From: Nanobdellota archaeon
GTDB taxonomy: Archaea > Nanobdellota > Nanobdellia > Pacearchaeales > UBA12030
Length of the DNA: 7,704 bases
Assembly (NCBI GenBank): GCA_018829485.1
Contig: JAHJTU010000083.1
Location: 1 to 7,704, forward strand
Direction: 5' to 3'
Each line of letters begins with the position of its first letter. Within the stretch, counting starts at the first letter, position 1. Position numbers and translations under genes: made by a program. The notes under the pieces are model-generated. The model did not search any database. It had not been told where the DNA came from and worked only from the letters and a program-made list of their open reading frames with translations. This document shows, in pieces, positions 6,413 through 7,704 of this stretch.

Positions 6413-6428
6413 TTCACTTAAAAGTGAA
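6413..6428 (+). repeat. Inverted repeat in the TFB leader
   Basis: TTCACTT, AA, AAGTGAA is a perfect 7-bp dyad with a 2-base centre, lying between the predicted transcript start and the TFB ATG, just before AGGT (6431-6434), the probable ribosome site. As DNA it could be an operator; as RNA it would fold as a 5-bp stem with a 6-nt loop. No regulator is identified. Confidence 0.5.
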
Positions 6429-6442
6429 ACAGGTTTTAAAAA

Positions 6443-7360
6443 ATGGTTTTTATTAAAAAATGTCCAGAATGCGGTAGCGTTAATCTTGTTTTTGAAGGTG
6501 AGAGGGGTGAAATTATCTGCAAAGACTGTGGTCTAGTAGTAGAAGAAAAGATGCTTGATTTGGGCAAAGAATGGAGACAATTCGAAGAAGGACAAAAAAA
6601 GGGCAGAGGTGGAGCACCATTAACTCTTCAGAAATTCGATAAAGGTTTAACAACTAATATTGGAGAAGGTTCAGACATATACCAATTATCTGGAGAAAAA
6701 TCAAGAAAGAAGTTCTTTAGATTAAAAAGATGGCAAGAAAGAGTATCAACAAGTATTGAAAGAAATCTTAGATTAGCATTAGCAGAATTAAGAAGAATTT
6801 CTGAGAATTTAAGATTGCCTAATGTTGTAAGAGAAGAAGCATCAAGAGTTTACAATTTAGTATTGCAAAAAGGACTTGTAAGAGGAAGAGGAATGGAATC
6901 TGTTATTGCTGCTTGTGTTTATGCGGGTTGCAGAACATACAACATTCCAAGAACCTTAGATGAAATTGCAGCTGCTTCTGATATTGAAAGAAAAGAAATT
7001 GGAAGAACATATAGGTATATTGCAAGAGCATTGCCATTGAAAATAAATCCAGCAGCACCAAAAGACTATATTCCAAGATTTGCATCTATACTAAATCTTG
7101 GTCCTAAGACACAAACTGATGCAATAAAAATTCTAAGAAAAGCAGAAAAAGGTGAACTTACATCAGGAAGAGGACCAGCAGGAATTGCTGCAGCTGCATT
7201 GTATGTTGCCGCATTATTAAATGGAGAAAAGAAAACACAAAGAGAAGTTGCTGACATGGCTGGAATAACAGAAGTAACAATAAGAAACAGATACAAAGAA
7301 TTACTTGACAAGCTTAATTTGCATGGAAAACTTAAAGATAAAGGCGTTAAAGAAGAATAA
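6443..7360 (+). CDS. tfb: Transcription initiation factor B (TFB, TFIIB homologue)
   Basis: A 305-residue protein of normal length. It begins with a zinc ribbon (Cys7-x2-Cys10 and Cys26-x2-Cys29) that docks on RNA polymerase. The B-reader and linker follow (about 40-95), including DLGKEWRQF and a Gly/Arg stretch. Two cyclin folds come next: about 100-203, containing MESVIAACVYAGCR, and about 204-294, containing GPAGIAAAALYVAAL, with the helix-turn-helix TEVTIRNRYKEL that reads the BRE. TFB joins TBP at the TATA box and recruits polymerase. AGGT eight bases upstream supports the ATG at 6443, and the protein starts right before the zinc ribbon, as in relatives. It is probably transcribed alone, converging on the RNase Z gene with a 44-base gap. 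All key residues appear present. Confidence 0.97.
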   Translation: MVFIKKCPECGSVNLVFEGERGEIICKDCGLVVEEKMLDLGKEWRQFEEGQKKGRGGAPLTLQKFDKGLTTNIGEGSDIYQLSGEKSRKKFFRLKRWQERVSTSIERNLRLALAELRRISENLRLPNVVREEASRVYNLVLQKGLVRGRGMESVIAACVYAGCRTYNIPRTLDEIAAASDIERKEIGRTYRYIARALPLKINPAAPKDYIPRFASILNLGPKTQTDAIKILRKAEKGELTSGRGPAGIAAAALYVAALLNGEKKTQREVADMAGITEVTIRNRYKELLDKLNLHGKLKDKGVKEE

Positions 7361-7363
7361 ATT

Positions 7364-7388
7364 CTTTTTTGTTTTTTATTTTTATATT
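7364..7388 (+). terminator. Oligo-T terminator after TFB
   Basis: Right after the TFB stop come TTTTTT, G, TTTTTT and further T runs on the plus strand. Intrinsic termination in archaea needs only such T tracts. The run lies in the 44-base gap between convergent genes. Confidence 0.55.
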
Positions 7389-7404
7389 CTACATTTTTAT
7401 TTAT

Positions 7405-7704
7405 TCACAAAGTTACTTTCATAAAATCCTGTGCAATAAATGAATTCTTAAAGACTTTTTTAGCTTCTTTTAAAAATAAATGTTCCTTTCCCTTATATCT
7501 TCTGCTTATGTGCAATAAATAAAGTTTTTTAGCATGTGATTTCTTTGCAATTTCTCCAGCATGCTTAGCTGTAAGATGATCAACTTCAGATGCTCTTGCT
7601 TCCAAATCAGTAAGAAATGTTGCTTCACTAATAACAACAGAAGCATTTTCAGCAAGTTTTAATGCATTACTACAATAACCAGTATCAAAAATAAAAGCAA
7701 CTGA
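7405..7704 (-). CDS. rnz: Ribonuclease Z, C-terminal part (5' end beyond the window)
   Basis: The minus-strand frame is open to the right edge; the last 99 residues are visible, about a third of a short-form RNase Z. Seen in order: FDTG (Asp codon 7684-7686), SEATF, the motif DHLTAKHAGEIAKK (His codon 7576-7578) and LLHISRRY (His codon 7510-7512). The Asp and the two His match metal ligands of the RNase Z metallo-beta-lactamase fold. The tail ending AQDFMKVTL is also typical. The enzyme cuts precursor tRNAs after the discriminator base so that CCA can be added, which the tRNA-Leu in this window would need. The stretch from 7605 could be misread as a short TTG-started gene, but the homology continues upstream without a break. 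It converges with TFB. Confidence 0.93.
   Translation of the reverse strand, partial: SVAFIFDTGYCSNALKLAENASVVISEATFLTDLEARASEVDHLTAKHAGEIAKKSHAKKLYLLHISRRYKGKEHLFLKEAKKVFKNSFIAQDFMKVTL

Noticed and set aside
6399..6536. A 45-codon plus-strand frame starting in the TFB leader and overlapping the TFB zinc ribbon
   Set aside because: Its ATG lies just after the predicted transcript start, but two thirds of it is the TFB coding sequence in another frame and it shows no recognisable peptide. Chance is more likely.
7405..7605. A short 66-residue gene with a TTG start
   Set aside because: The RNase Z homology, including the FDTG and SEATF motifs, continues upstream to the window edge without a stop, so this is the tail of a longer gene.

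Overview
The window is AT-rich archaeal chromosome. The proof is the gene content: an Sm-like (LSm) protein paired with ribosomal protein eL37, ribosomal protein eS8, transcription factor B (TFB), RNase Z, and box-A type TATA promoters with purine-rich BRE elements. The low GC, compact spacing and an enormous cysteine-rich surface-type protein suggest a small-genome DPANN lineage (Woesearchaeota or Pacearchaeota-like). That placement is inference and was not tested with a tree.

Layout. Positions 1-4431 (+) hold most of a giant uncharacterised protein that is open at the left edge. It has many cysteines, a signature region with a CDPVMCPPSR motif, a Thr/Pro linker and a duplicated beta-rich C-terminal module. 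Thirteen bases after its stop, on the minus strand, lies a tRNA-Leu(UAG) gene (4445-4570) whose T loop is interrupted by a 42-nt intron with a near-canonical bulge-helix-bulge. Divergent from it is a small lipoprotein gene of unknown role (4660-5313). Convergent with that, on the minus strand, is the LSm-eL37 pair (5802-5325). Divergent from LSm is the eS8 gene (5954-6319), followed by the TFB gene (6443-7360), both on the plus strand. A partial RNase Z gene (7704-7405, minus) converges on TFB and runs off the right edge.

How the parts relate. The right half is information-processing machinery: ribosomal proteins, a general transcription factor, an RNA chaperone and a tRNA 3'-end nuclease. 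The left half is cell-surface material, with the tRNA gene at the boundary. The tRNA encodes no CCA, so it needs 3' trimming by RNase Z (encoded at the right edge), CCA addition and intron removal by the splicing endonuclease.

The most unusual signal is at 4390-4570. Besides the T-loop intron, a 12-base copy of the tRNA's second exon sits inside the 3' end of the giant gene, and one edge of that copy coincides with the predicted splice junction. No CRISPR array, insertion sequence, integrase, replication origin or rRNA gene was seen.
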